DNA of 64,000 bases from RAM1 sp041905405 (lineage in GTDB: Bacteria > Pseudomonadota > Gammaproteobacteria > Burkholderiales > Burkholderiaceae_C). Within the stretch, counting starts at the first letter, position 1, and each line of letters opens with the position of its first letter. The stretch lies in assembly GCA_041905405.1 (NCBI GenBank), contig JAYRLC010000005.1, positions 62,001 through 126,000 on the forward strand, written 5' to 3'. The translations under genes were made by a program, and so were the position numbers. A model generated the notes under the pieces. It was not told where the DNA came from. It did not search any database and worked only from the letters and a program-made list of their open reading frames with translations. This document shows positions 49,807 to 58,728 of this stretch, in pieces.

Positions 49807-52800
49807 TCAGTCCGGCGGCGCCATCGGCGCATCAGGCATGAGCGCGTAGGCCGGCCCGTGCATGCCACAGGCTGCGAAATGGCGCCTGGCCTCGGCGGCA
49901 TGCTCGGCGGCCATGGCGCCGTCCTGCGCATGCAGGCACAGCAGCAGGTGCAGCCGCGCGGCATCGTAGGGCGACGGCCTGGCGGCATGGGCACCCAGGC
50001 CCTTGAGCCACGCGCGCACGGCACGGCTGCGCCGCCCCGACAGTGCATGCGCCCAGCCCCGGTACAGCTCACACCGGGGTTGCAACTGGGGAAGATGGCG
50101 CGCCAGCGCCAGATACCGGTACACAGCCTGCAGCGCCAACGCACGCGCCTGCCGATCCGCCGCATCGCCCCGTGTCGCCTCGTGGAGCAACACGTCCACC
50201 GCAAGCGCAAAAGCCAACAGGGTATAGAAGCGGCCCGATCCGGCGTGGTGGGTCAGGTCCAGGATCTCCTGGCCAAGGAGCAGCACGTGGCGCCGCTCGC
50301 CCTGCGCCGAGGCCACAAGCGCTTCGACGCTGCGCACCCGCATGTCCTCCAGCATGGTGCGACGCACCGCGATGCCATGGATGTCATGCAGACAGGACCG
50401 CGCGGCATCCGCGCCACCCAGGCCGCTGCGCAGCATGGCCTGTACCTTGAACATCAAGGCCCAGCGCAGGATCGCCGGTTGCTCCAGCGTGCGCGCTTCC
50501 ACCTCAGTGATGCGCGTGTCTTCGAGCAGCCGTGCAAAGTCGCCCTGATGCAGATGCAAGGCACCCAGCTGGACATGGCATTCAAGCGAGTCGTATCCAT
50601 AGCCCAGCGACGCCAGCGCCGCCGCGGCGCGCAGCAGGTAGGCTTCGGCCTGCTCCCAGCGGCCACACACGATCATGGTATTGCCCAGTTGCTGAAGCGT
50701 GAAGGCTTCGTGCACGGGTTCCACCTGCCGCATCCCCTGGCGCACCTGGCTCACCAGCCAGGCCGCCGCCCAGCGCTGGCGGGTGGTACTGAGGAACGCC
50801 AGCGCCTTGCGCAGCACCGCCAGCCGCGCGTCGACGGCGCCGCTGCGCCGCGCCGCCACCCAGGCCTGGGCCAGGCCGCCAAACAGCTCGGAGACGCGGG
50901 CGCCATCCAGAAAGCGCGCCATCAGCAACCGCGTGACCGCATGCGCCAGCACACGCTGTGCATTGCGCTCACGGGTGCCTGCCGCAGGCCGGGCCGCCAG
51001 GGCCCACACCGAGCCGGTCAGCGCGCACAACCAGCCACCCCACCCTGCTCCTGGCAGACGGATCTGGCCCAGCCGGACGACCGCGCGGAAGTGCACGTTG
51101 TCGTGCAGGTACCCGTACTGGTTGTGCATGACGCCGCCGGCCCGGTAGTGCCACACGATGCGGTACGCCGGCGGCGCGTCGGTCCGCCGCGCGAGCACAG
51201 ACTCCAGCAGGCGCGAGGCCGCGAACTGCCATCCCAGCCGGTGATAGATGGTGCCCAGCGCCGACAGCGCGGCATCAAGCGGCTCCATGTCGATCCACGG
51301 CAGCGCGAGTTCGACCGCCGACTCGAGCGTGCTGATCTCGGCCTTGACCGCTTCGATCAGCCCCGGCTCCTCGCGCTCCAGCCGCGGCGCCATGTCGCCC
51401 AGCCGCGCCAGCACGGCAAGCGCGAACTGGCGGCGGTACTCGTTTGCGCGCTGGAAGTCGTCCAGCATCGACAATCCGTACTGCCGGGTCAGCTCATGCA
51501 TGCGCAGCCGGCCGCCGGCCTCGCGCGCCACGATCGACCGTTCGACCAGAGTGGTGAGTTCCTCTTCACCCACGCCAGCGCAGTCGGCGCCCCAGTCGCG
51601 CGAGAAAGTGCCGCGAAACAGGGCGCAACGCGCCCAGGCCTGCTGCGTCCTGTCGTTCAACTGCTCCCACATGTCGTTCATCACATCCTGCAGCGTGCGA
51701 TGGCGATACTCGGGCACATGCAGCAGACTGGAGTCCAGCCAGGTCCCCTGCTCCAGCCGCTGAGCGAGCTGGGATGGCGTCAGCGTGCGCAGCGACTGCG
51801 CGGCGAACTGGATGGCCAGCGGCGAGCCGTCCAGCAACTCGACCAGATGTTGCAGTTCGCCATGCTCACGCGCCTCGTCAAGTGTGACGCCCACGCGCCG
51901 TGCGCAGGCACGCAGCAGCGCCAGCGCTGCGCCAGGCTGCACACCATCACCGGCGTCCAGGCCACGCAGCTCATGCAGCCACTCGTGCGCGACGGAAAGC
52001 CGTACACGCGATGTAACGATGGCGATGCACTGGGGCGCGGCCTGCAACAGTTCCGCAATGGCCGGCGCTGCGGCAATGCAGGTTTCAAACCCGTCCAGGC
52101 TCAGGATGACGCGGCGTGTGCTGAGGTAGTTCTTGAGCATCGCCATCGGCTGGACAGTCTGGCTGAAGTCAAGACCCAACGCCGAACCGAGCGCAGCCAC
52201 CACATGATCCCGCACGGGCTCCTCTCCCACGTCGCGGCCAATGTAGTCGAAGCTGCAGCTCGCCTGCCCGTCCGGATAGTCCGCGGCAATTTCGTCCACC
52301 AAGGCACGCGCCAGCCGGCTCTTGCCGACGCCTGCCGGGCCCACCAGCGTAATCAACCGTTCCCCGCTGGCCATGTGGCGACGGATGCGCGCCAGATCCC
52401 GCTCACGGCCCAGCAGTGGCCATACTTCCGCCGACGCCGCCCGCGCCTGAAGAGCGGGCGGCGGGGCCACGGGCGACACATTCCCGCGCCGGATGTCGTC
52501 GGCCAGATCGATCAGTTCCTGCGATGGCTTGGTACCCAATGTTTCGGCCAGCGCGACGCGACAGGCTTCGAACCGGTCCAGCGCCGCCGTGGTGGAGCCC
52601 ACCCGGGCCAGCAGCCGCAGCAGGGACATGTGCGGCTCTTCGTTCCAGGGTTCGATCTGGGCCCAAAGCTCCAGATAGCGCAGCTCGTTGTGCAAGTGCC
52701 GGGCCTGCTGCTCCAGTCGGACGAGTTCGCGCAGGATGACCACGGCGCTGCGGTCGATGCGCTGGCGCTGCGCAGCGGCCCAATCATCAAAAGCCGCACA

Positions 52801-53223
52801 GTCGCGCAGCTGGAAGTCGCGCAGGAATGCGCCGCGGTAGTGCGAAATGGCCGACCCCAGGACAGACGCGCTTTGCTGACGGGCAGACGTCGCGACCTGC
52901 AGCAGCTCCAGTGCGTCAACGGTCATCGCGGCTGAAGAATCAATGCCGACGAATTCCGTGTCCGCATGGATCAGTCCCGGCAGGCGCTGACGCAGTTTGG
53001 ACAGGGCCAGCCGCAGGTTGGCGCGGGCGCTGTCGTCACCTGTATCGCCCCAGAACATGTCGGCCAGCACTTCGCGGCGAATGCGCTTGCGCTCCATGCC
53101 AATGAAGACAAGCATTGCCAGCGATTTCGCTGGCAATACGATGGCTTCCGCGCCCTGCGCACTGGCGTGCAACCGGGCGCGGCCCAGCACATGAAGGGCC
53201 ACTGCGTTTTTCATGAATGGCAA
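49807..53223 (-). CDS. SARP/BTAD-type AAA+ regulator with TPR-like tail
   Basis: This 1138-residue protein begins with an OmpR-like winged helix (about residues 10-95: MFWGDTGDDSARANLRLALSKLR) and a bacterial transcriptional activator domain (about 100-245). A P-loop ATPase follows with Walker A GPAGVGKS (295-302), a Walker-B-like ILSLDGFE near 370 and a sensor TSR. The last 550 residues are helical repeats. This is the plan of large SARP/AfsR or LuxR-family ATPase regulators that sense a signal through the repeats. Start at the first or fourth codon is possible. It is the third gene of an operon with two unusual proteins. Confidence 0.85.
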   Translation of the reverse strand: MPFMKNAVALHVLGRARLHASAQGAEAIVLPAKSLAMLVFIGMERKRIRREVLADMFWGDTGDDSARANLRLALSKLRQRLPGLIHADTEFVGIDSSAAMTVDALELLQVATSARQQSASVLGSAISHYRGAFLRDFQLRDCAAFDDWAAAQRQRIDRSAVVILRELVRLEQQARHLHNELRYLELWAQIEPWNEEPHMSLLRLLARVGSTTAALDRFEACRVALAETLGTKPSQELIDLADDIRRGNVSPVAPPPALQARAASAEVWPLLGRERDLARIRRHMASGERLITLVGPAGVGKSRLARALVDEIAADYPDGQASCSFDYIGRDVGEEPVRDHVVAALGSALGLDFSQTVQPMAMLKNYLSTRRVILSLDGFETCIAAAPAIAELLQAAPQCIAIVTSRVRLSVAHEWLHELRGLDAGDGVQPGAALALLRACARRVGVTLDEAREHGELQHLVELLDGSPLAIQFAAQSLRTLTPSQLAQRLEQGTWLDSSLLHVPEYRHRTLQDVMNDMWEQLNDRTQQAWARCALFRGTFSRDWGADCAGVGEEELTTLVERSIVAREAGGRLRMHELTRQYGLSMLDDFQRANEYRRQFALAVLARLGDMAPRLEREEPGLIEAVKAEISTLESAVELALPWIDMEPLDAALSALGTIYHRLGWQFAASRLLESVLARRTDAPPAYRIVWHYRAGGVMHNQYGYLHDNVHFRAVVRLGQIRLPGAGWGGWLCALTGSVWALAARPAAGTRERNAQRVLAHAVTRLLMARFLDGARVSELFGGLAQAWVAARRSGAVDARLAVLRKALAFLSTTRQRWAAAWLVSQVRQGMRQVEPVHEAFTLQQLGNTMIVCGRWEQAEAYLLRAAAALASLGYGYDSLECHVQLGALHLHQGDFARLLEDTRITEVEARTLEQPAILRWALMFKVQAMLRSGLGGADAARSCLHDIHGIAVRRTMLEDMRVRSVEALVASAQGERRHVLLLGQEILDLTHHAGSGRFYTLLAFALAVDVLLHEATRGDAADRQARALALQAVYRYLALARHLPQLQPRCELYRGWAHALSGRRSRAVRAWLKGLGAHAARPSPYDAARLHLLLCLHAQDGAMAAEHAAEARRHFAACGMHGPAYALMPDAPMAPPD

Positions 53224-53295
53224 CAGCGCACCAACGTGCGGCGCATCCGTGCGGACGGCGCCGCACGCGGGGAAAGGTTCAACCGCGGAGATCCG

Positions 53296-53970
53296 TCACG
53301 CCGGGGTCCATTGCTTCAGAGGCAATCTGATGCTGACGACGTGGGCACCGTCGGCGCAGCGGCGGTTTGTGACAGAACCGCCATGCTCGTCGGCAAAGTC
53401 GCGCGCCATCAGCAGGCCAAGGCTGGCGCATTCGTCGTGCAGATCCGAGGACGAGCCGAAGATCGGTTGTAGCAGCGCACGGGCCGCGGAAAGGCTGGTG
53501 CGGGAATCCCGGACGGAGATCACCAGCATGCCGTCGGCGCGCCGCGCGCTCACGTCCACGTCGCCGCAGCCGCGCACGGCTTGGGCTGCATCCAGGATCA
53601 GGTGCAGCACTGCCTGGTGCAGTCCTTCTTGAGCCATGTGCGGGGCAACCGGCTCACCATAGCGCTCCGCGATGCGCACGCCGGGCGCCACCAGGGTGCG
53701 GGCAATACGGACCATGCGATGCAGACTCTGGTTGACGTCGGACGGTTGCGCCTCTGCCGCAGGCAAGCGCCCGCTCGGTCCAGTGGGACGCATGGGAGGG
53801 CGTACCGGGGGAAGCCGGTGGCTTGCCGGTTGACGGCTGTCCAGGCTGGTGCCCAGCCCTGGCACGAACAACATGGCGGTTTCCATCAGCGCATGGATGG
53901 CAAGACCCGTTTGACCAAATTGGGCGAGTTTGATTTGCATGTTGGGCTTTCGCAGAATGTTGTGGGACAT
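53296..53970 (-). CDS. HATPase-like protein with degenerate ATP site
   Basis: This 224-residue protein has a C-terminal half resembling a histidine-kinase ATPase domain. The N-box region reads LHQAVLHLILDAAQAV, so the usual Asn positions are His and Asp. The G1 box DxGxG reads RDSRTS, and the G2 region LGLLMARDFADEHGG is kept. No phospho-acceptor His domain or membrane segment is seen. It could be a pseudo-kinase, an anti-sigma-like switch or a binding partner of the SARP protein. It begins 15 nt after the preceding gene. Confidence 0.65.
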   Translation of the reverse strand: MSHNILRKPNMQIKLAQFGQTGLAIHALMETAMLFVPGLGTSLDSRQPASHRLPPVRPPMRPTGPSGRLPAAEAQPSDVNQSLHRMVRIARTLVAPGVRIAERYGEPVAPHMAQEGLHQAVLHLILDAAQAVRGCGDVDVSARRADGMLVISVRDSRTSLSAARALLQPIFGSSSDLHDECASLGLLMARDFADEHGGSVTNRRCADGAHVVSIRLPLKQWTPA

Positions 53971-53985
53971 GACAGGACCGGTAGA

Positions 53986-54933
53986 TCAGCCGCCCTGCAG
54001 GCTGTTGACGGGCTCGGCCTGAGCCCAGAAGGGCGAGGCCGTGACAGGAGGGGTGGATGCCTCACGGGAGGCATTGGCAGGCTCGGCGGAGACTGCATTC
54101 ACGGCGTGCAGTGCGGCAACCCAGCGAGCGACCTGCTTTTCAGGAGCCCTCATATGGAGCGCAAGTTCGGACAGCGTCATCGGGCCCGCCCGCAGCGTGG
54201 CTACCAGCCGGATATGCGCCGCAGAGAGCTTCTCCATGGCAATGCGTGGCATCTGGCGAAAATGGATGAGCCGACGGCGATAACGGGTAGGCAGGATGTC
54301 CAGCATCGTCCGGCTCGAATACAGCCACATCAGATCGGTGGGCGTACGGGCAATGAAGAAGTCGGGCGCCCGACCGGCTCCGGAGGGACGGCGGACCCAT
54401 TCGGCGCGCAGCAGATCACCGGGCTGCGCCGTCAGGGGAAATGCAGCAACACGCCGGCCCAGATCCATGACGGCAACCAGGCGACTGTGGAACAGCAACT
54501 GATAAACACCGCCAGCGGCAACTTCCTCCTGGTGCCATACCAGCGAGCAACCAAGCGAATAGTCGCACCGCAGGACTGCCAGCCGGGACTCCAGGGTCCT
54601 GAACGCTGCAATGACACTGGCTTCGCGTGCCGGGTCAAACCGCACAACGCCCGCCAGCCCTTGAAAATCCTCGGAGGCAACCGCCAGCAACTCAGGCGCG
54701 CGGGCCAAGTCCAGACGATCCAGTGAACCGTCAGGATGCTGGTGACGCACATAAAGACCGGACTCACCGTTACCAAGCGCCACCGGATTGATGCACCATA
54801 CGTCTGCTTCGGCTGGCGGGACCGCGCGCCAGCAGCAGTCGTCGCGGCCGTGGGCGCCCATCCAGGTCGTCAGGGTCGCACCAACTTGGGCGGGAAAACC
54901 CAGGAAGCTGACGCCGAGTTGGAGTTTGTCCAT
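53986..54933 (-). CDS. Hypothetical protein with C-terminal winged-helix-like segment
   Basis: This 315-residue soluble protein is of no known family. It has three Cys in the first 50 residues (DDCCWR, WCIN). Near the C-terminus a segment (LVATLRAGPMTLSELALHMRA, then QVARWVAALHAVNAV, about residues 245-285) has the spacing of a winged helix. It ends with a Pro/Ser-rich tail. It is first in the minus-strand set with the HATPase-like and SARP proteins, so a regulatory role is inferred. The start at 54933 has a weak purine-rich site. Confidence 0.65.
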   Translation of the reverse strand: MDKLQLGVSFLGFPAQVGATLTTWMGAHGRDDCCWRAVPPAEADVWCINPVALGNGESGLYVRHQHPDGSLDRLDLARAPELLAVASEDFQGLAGVVRFDPAREASVIAAFRTLESRLAVLRCDYSLGCSLVWHQEEVAAGGVYQLLFHSRLVAVMDLGRRVAAFPLTAQPGDLLRAEWVRRPSGAGRAPDFFIARTPTDLMWLYSSRTMLDILPTRYRRRLIHFRQMPRIAMEKLSAAHIRLVATLRAGPMTLSELALHMRAPEKQVARWVAALHAVNAVSAEPANASREASTPPVTASPFWAQAEPVNSLQGG

Positions 54934-55309
54934 GGCTCAGCCCCGGATCTGGCGACCAAACCGGCCGGTGAGGGATACGTTATCGCAGCAAAAAAACATG
55001 GCGTTGTCCTTCCGTTCTTGTTTCCCTGCGGTCCTGGTCAGAACAGGTCCGGTGGGGAAGTGCTTGAATTGAAGGCGGGCGACGTTTTATTGCCGTTTAC
55101 CACGCGCAAAAGCAGCGTTTACGGCCAGTTACTCAGCGTTTATTATTTCCAAGGTATTCATTTTTTCACCTCGGACCAGGCATTTGTGAGCCTCATGGCA
55201 GCGAAAATGATGGAATTTCCGGCCTATCGCGTCAAAAGTGAATCTGCATTTTTGTAATGAAAAGATTCTCAACTCACGAATCCAAGAGCCGGAGTTATCA
55301 TCCCCCTCC
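54934..55309. promoter_or_regulatory. Divergent promoter region of regulator set and gmhA
   Basis: This 376-nt gap is clearly more AT-rich than its surroundings, especially 55080-55290. It probably holds promoters for the minus-strand regulator operon and for gmhA. I see no strong palindrome or terminator. Open frames that cross it on both strands look non-coding. Confidence 0.4.
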
Positions 55310-55909
55310 ATGCTTGAGCAACGCATCCAACAGCACTTCATCGACAGCGCCGACCTGAAATACCAGTCAGCCCAGCCGTTGAGCAAACCCATCGCGGCTG
55401 CCGTTCAAGCCGTCCTGGCTTGTGTGACCAGCGGGGGCAAGGTGCTCGCCTGCGGCAATGGGGGCTCGGCGGCCGATGCCCAGCATTTTTCGGCCGAGTT
55501 CATCGGCCGGTTCGAGCGGGAGCGACCGGAACTGGGTGCCATCGCGCTCACGACCGACAGCTCCATCCTGACTGCCGTTGCGAATGACTACGATTACAGC
55601 GCCGTTTTTGCCAAGCAGGTCAGGGCGCTGGGCCAAGCGGGCGACGTCCTGCTGGCCCTGTCCACCAGCGGCAATTCAGCCAGCGTGCTGGCCGCCATCA
55701 CCGCCGCCCACGAGCGGGAAATGACGGTGGTGGCACTGACCGGGCGCGGCGGCGGCAAAGTCACCCATGCCCTGCGCGAAACCGATGTCCATATCTGCGT
55801 GCCGCACGACCGCACGGCCCGCATTCAGGAAGTCCACATTCTGGCGCTGCACTGCATTTGCGACGGCGTGGACGCCCAGCTTCTCGGAGAACAGGAAAAC
55901 GCCACATGA
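55310..55909 (+). CDS. gmhA: SIS-domain phosphoheptose isomerase (GmhA/DiaA family)
   Basis: This 199-residue protein has a SIS domain with ACGNGGSAADAQHF (residues 47-60) and STSGNS (118-123). The catalytic residues of GmhA are kept: Glu63, Gln173 and His181 fit E. coli GmhA Glu65, Gln172 and His180. Its genomic place, near yraN and before dolP, is that of E. coli diaA, which lacks those residues. So it is probably an active sedoheptulose-7-phosphate isomerase for LPS heptose, but a DiaA-like role is not excluded. The dolP-like gene overlaps its stop. Confidence 0.87.
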   Translation: MLEQRIQQHFIDSADLKYQSAQPLSKPIAAAVQAVLACVTSGGKVLACGNGGSAADAQHFSAEFIGRFERERPELGAIALTTDSSILTAVANDYDYSAVFAKQVRALGQAGDVLLALSTSGNSASVLAAITAAHEREMTVVALTGRGGGKVTHALRETDVHICVPHDRTARIQEVHILALHCICDGVDAQLLGEQENAT

Positions 55910-56568
55910 CCCTCTTGTCCCTTTCTGTCCGGCGACTCATGCTGGGCACCCTGGCTGTATGTACAGTTGCCGGCGCGTTGACCGCTTGCGCCCCTCTGGT
56001 TGTGGGCGGTGCAGCGGTCGGTGCGCTGGTGGCGATCGATCGCAGGACCTCGGGCGCCCAGCTGGAAGATGAAGGCATCGAGCTGCGTGCAGCCAGCCGC
56101 ATCCGCGAGGCTTTGGGTGACCGTGTCCATGTCAACACCACCAGCTACAACCGCCAGGTGCTGCTGACCGGCGAGGTGCCCAACGACGCCGCGCGCCAGC
56201 AGGTCGAGCAGATCGTGTCGCGCGTGGAAAACGTCCGATCCGTCGTCAACGAGCTCGCGGTGCTGGGCAACACCACCCTGACCCAGCGCTCCAACGACGT
56301 GCTGATCACCGGCAAGGTCCGTGCATCACTGGTGGACGCCAAGGATCTCTACGCCGGGGCGTTCAAGGTCGTCACCGAGCGCGGCACAACGTATCTGATG
56401 GGTCGCGTCACCCAGCGCGAAGCGGATCGCGCCACCGCCATCACGCGTACCGTGGGCGGCGTGCAGAAGGTCGTCCGCATCTTCGAGATCATTACCGAGG
56501 ACGAGCTGCGCCGCTTGCAGCCCCAGCAGGCACCGCAACCGGCCCGTGCCGCAAGCGCCGCGCGCTGA
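55906..56568 (+). CDS. dolP: BON-domain lipoprotein (DolP/YraP-like)
   Basis: This 220-residue lipoprotein has the lipobox LTAC (Cys28) followed by two BON domains (about residues 60-125 and 135-205). They carry the repeated patterns YNRQVLLTGEVPN and ERGTTYLMGRVTQ. In E. coli DolP is an outer-membrane protein that supports envelope integrity and BAM function. It overlaps the gmhA stop (ATGA) and ends at a strong terminator. The C-terminal tail is Pro/Ala-rich. Confidence 0.9.
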   Translation: MTLLSLSVRRLMLGTLAVCTVAGALTACAPLVVGGAAVGALVAIDRRTSGAQLEDEGIELRAASRIREALGDRVHVNTTSYNRQVLLTGEVPNDAARQQVEQIVSRVENVRSVVNELAVLGNTTLTQRSNDVLITGKVRASLVDAKDLYAGAFKVVTERGTTYLMGRVTQREADRATAITRTVGGVQKVVRIFEIITEDELRRLQPQQAPQPARAASAAR

Positions 56569-56603
56569 CACCCGGCGCGGATAACCGCGCTGAAGCACAA
56601 CGA

Positions 56604-56627
56604 AAAAGGGGCCTCGCGGCCCCTTTT
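56604..56627 (+). terminator. Intrinsic terminator after dolP
   Basis: AAAAGGGGCC (56604-56613) and GGCCCCTTTT (56618-56627) form a perfect 10-bp stem with a TCGC loop, and the T-run is part of the right arm. The matching A-run makes it work in both directions, so it can also end the convergent dehydrogenase transcript. Confidence 0.85.
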
Positions 56628-56648
56628 GCATGGCAAACCCGCCAGCCG

Positions 56649-57551
56649 TCAGCCCAGCCGCTTGATCAGGCTGGACGTATCCCAGCGCTGCCCGCCCATC
56701 TGCTGCACGTCGGCATAGAACTGGTCCACCAGCGCCGTGACCGGCAGCCGCGCGCCATTGCGCCTGGCCTCGTCCAGCACCAGACCCAGGTCCTTGCGCA
56801 TCCAGTCCACCGCGAAGCCGAAGTCGAACTTGCCTGCCACCATGGTCTTGCCACGGTTGTCCATCTGCCAGCTTTGCGCCGCGCCCTTGCCGATCACCGC
56901 CAGCACCTGTTCCATGTCCAGCCCGGCCTTCTGGCCAAAGGCTATGGCTTCTGACAGGCCCTGCACCAGTCCCGCGATGCAGATCTGGTTGACCATCTTG
57001 GCCAGCTGACCCGAACCTGCGGCACCCAGCAGAGTAACTGCCCGGGAAAAGGCCATCGCGGCAGGTCGCGCGGCGTCAAAAGCGGCGGAATCTCCACCGC
57101 ACATCACCGTGAGCAGCCCGTTCTGGGCGCCGGCTTGGCCGCCCGATACCGGCGCGTCCACGAACTGCAGGCCCAGGTCGCGGGCAGCCGCATACAGTTC
57201 GCGCGCCACGTCGGCCGAGGCCGTCGTGTGGTCCATGAAGATGGCACCAGGCTTCATGCCGGCAAAGGCGCCGTCGGCGCCCAGCGTGACCGAGCGCAGG
57301 TCGTCATCGTTGCCGACGCAGCAGAAAACGATGTCGGCGCCTGCCGCCGCCTCGCGCGGCGTGGCGGCCGAGGTGCCGCCGAACTCCGCCACCCAGGCCG
57401 AGGCCTTCGCGGCGCTGCGGTTGTAGACCGTGACGGCATGGCCGGCCAATGCCAGGTGGCCAGCCATGGGAAATCCCATGACGCCCAGGCCCAGGAAGGC
57501 CACTTTGTGCGCGGGCGCAGGTTCGTAGGTTTTGGGGTTGGTACTGCTCAT
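56649..57551 (-). CDS. NAD(P)-dependent beta-hydroxyacid dehydrogenase
   Basis: This 300-residue enzyme belongs to the 3-hydroxyisobutyrate / tartronate-semialdehyde reductase family. Marks are FLGLGVMGFPMA (cofactor, residues 19-30), DAPVSGGQAGAQNG (substrate, 132-145) and Lys185 (AKMVNQ), the catalytic lysine. The substrate cannot be settled between hydroxyisobutyrate, glyoxylate-type and other small hydroxyacids. It lies 11 nt from pilU in the same direction, after that gene's start region, so it may be transcribed by read-through. Confidence 0.9.
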   Translation of the reverse strand: MSSTNPKTYEPAPAHKVAFLGLGVMGFPMAGHLALAGHAVTVYNRSAAKASAWVAEFGGTSAATPREAAAGADIVFCCVGNDDDLRSVTLGADGAFAGMKPGAIFMDHTTASADVARELYAAARDLGLQFVDAPVSGGQAGAQNGLLTVMCGGDSAAFDAARPAAMAFSRAVTLLGAAGSGQLAKMVNQICIAGLVQGLSEAIAFGQKAGLDMEQVLAVIGKGAAQSWQMDNRGKTMVAGKFDFGFAVDWMRKDLGLVLDEARRNGARLPVTALVDQFYADVQQMGGQRWDTSSLIKRLG

Positions 57552-57561
57552 GGCGGAATGC

Positions 57562-58698
57562 TCAGACGATGGCGAGGTGTTCGGTGCCCGAAGCCAGATC
57601 CTGGTTCTTGGCGCGCTGGCTGTTCAGCTTGATCTGCAGGCGCAGGTCGTTGACCGAGTCGGCGTTGCGCAGCGCGTCCTCGTACGAAATGATGTTGTTC
57701 TCGTATGCATCGAACAGCGCCTGGTCGAAGGTCTGCATGCCCAGGTTGCGCGACTTTTTCATGATCTCCTTGATTTCGGAGACTTCGCCCTTGAAGATCA
57801 GGTCCGAGATCAACGGGCTGTTGAGCATGATCTCCACCGCGGCCTGGCGGCCCTTGCCGTCCTGCTTGGGGACCAGGCGCTGCGAGATCATGGCCTTGAG
57901 GTTCAGCGACAGGTCCATCAGCAACTGCGCGCGCCGCTCCTCGGGGAAGAAGTTGATCACGCGGTCCAGTGCCTGGTTGGCGCTGTTGGCGTGCAGGGTG
58001 GCAAGGCACAGGTGGCCCGTCTCGGCAAAGGCGATCGCGTGCTCCATGGTTTCGCGGTCGCGGATTTCGCCCATGAGGATCACATCGGGCGCCTGGCGCA
58101 GCGTGTTCTTCAGCGCGGCCTCCCAGTTGTCGGTGTCCAGGCCGACCTCGCGCTGCGTGATCACGCAGTTCTTGTGCGGGTGCACGAACTCTACCGGGTC
58201 CTCGATCGTGATGATGTGACCGTAGGAATTTTCGTTGCGCCAGTCGACCATGGCGGCCAGCGTCGTGGATTTGCCCGAGCCCGTAGCGCCCACCAGGATT
58301 GTGAGGCCGCGCTTGGCCATCACCACTTCCTTCAGGACCTGCGGCACGCCCAGGCCGTCGATGGTGGGCAGCGTCATGGGAATCACCCGCAGCACCATGC
58401 CCACTTTGCCCTGCTGCACGAACGCATTCACGCGAAAGCGGCCGATGCCCGGCGGCGAGATCGCGAAGTTGCATTCCTTGGTGCGCTCGAATTCCGACGC
58501 CTGCTTGTCGTTCATGATGGAACGCGCAAGCGACAGCGTGTGCGCCCCGGTCAGTGGCTGGGGCGAGACCTTGGTCACCTTGCCGTCCACCTTCATGGCG
58601 GGCGGGAAGTCGCCGGTGATGAACAGGTCGCTGCCGTTACGGCTCACCATGAGCTTCAGCAGGTCGTTGATGAATTTACTGGCCTGGTCGCGCTCCAT
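57562..58698 (-). CDS. pilU: Type IV pilus retraction-associated ATPase
   Basis: This 378-residue hexameric ATPase works with PilT in pilus retraction. Walker A is GATGSGKS (137-144), the Asp box is ITIEDPVEF, and MGEIRDRETM and GHLCLATLHANSA are the Walker B and His boxes. The C-terminal extension compared with PilT (about 30 residues, ending EHLAIV) is normal for PilU. It follows pilT with a 30-nt gap. Confidence 0.94.
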   Translation of the reverse strand: MERDQASKFINDLLKLMVSRNGSDLFITGDFPPAMKVDGKVTKVSPQPLTGAHTLSLARSIMNDKQASEFERTKECNFAISPPGIGRFRVNAFVQQGKVGMVLRVIPMTLPTIDGLGVPQVLKEVVMAKRGLTILVGATGSGKSTTLAAMVDWRNENSYGHIITIEDPVEFVHPHKNCVITQREVGLDTDNWEAALKNTLRQAPDVILMGEIRDRETMEHAIAFAETGHLCLATLHANSANQALDRVINFFPEERRAQLLMDLSLNLKAMISQRLVPKQDGKGRQAAVEIMLNSPLISDLIFKGEVSEIKEIMKKSRNLGMQTFDQALFDAYENNIISYEDALRNADSVNDLRLQIKLNSQRAKNQDLASGTEHLAIV

Positions 58699-58728
58699 GA
58701 GAGCACCTCCTTACTACCTGAATCTTGA

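Noticed and set aside
49744..52935. 1063-codon plus-strand open frame opposite the SARP gene
   Set aside because: The predicted protein is Gln/Arg/His-rich without motifs. The minus strand has clear winged-helix, BTAD and P-loop motifs.
54736..55257. 173-codon plus-strand frame before gmhA
   Set aside because: It overlaps the opposite gene by about 200 nt, has no ribosome site and no family. Only its last part lies in the free gap.
55129..55392. 87-codon minus-strand frame across the gmhA start
   Set aside because: It overlaps the N-terminus of gmhA and its translation is Cys/Met/Trp-rich without structure.
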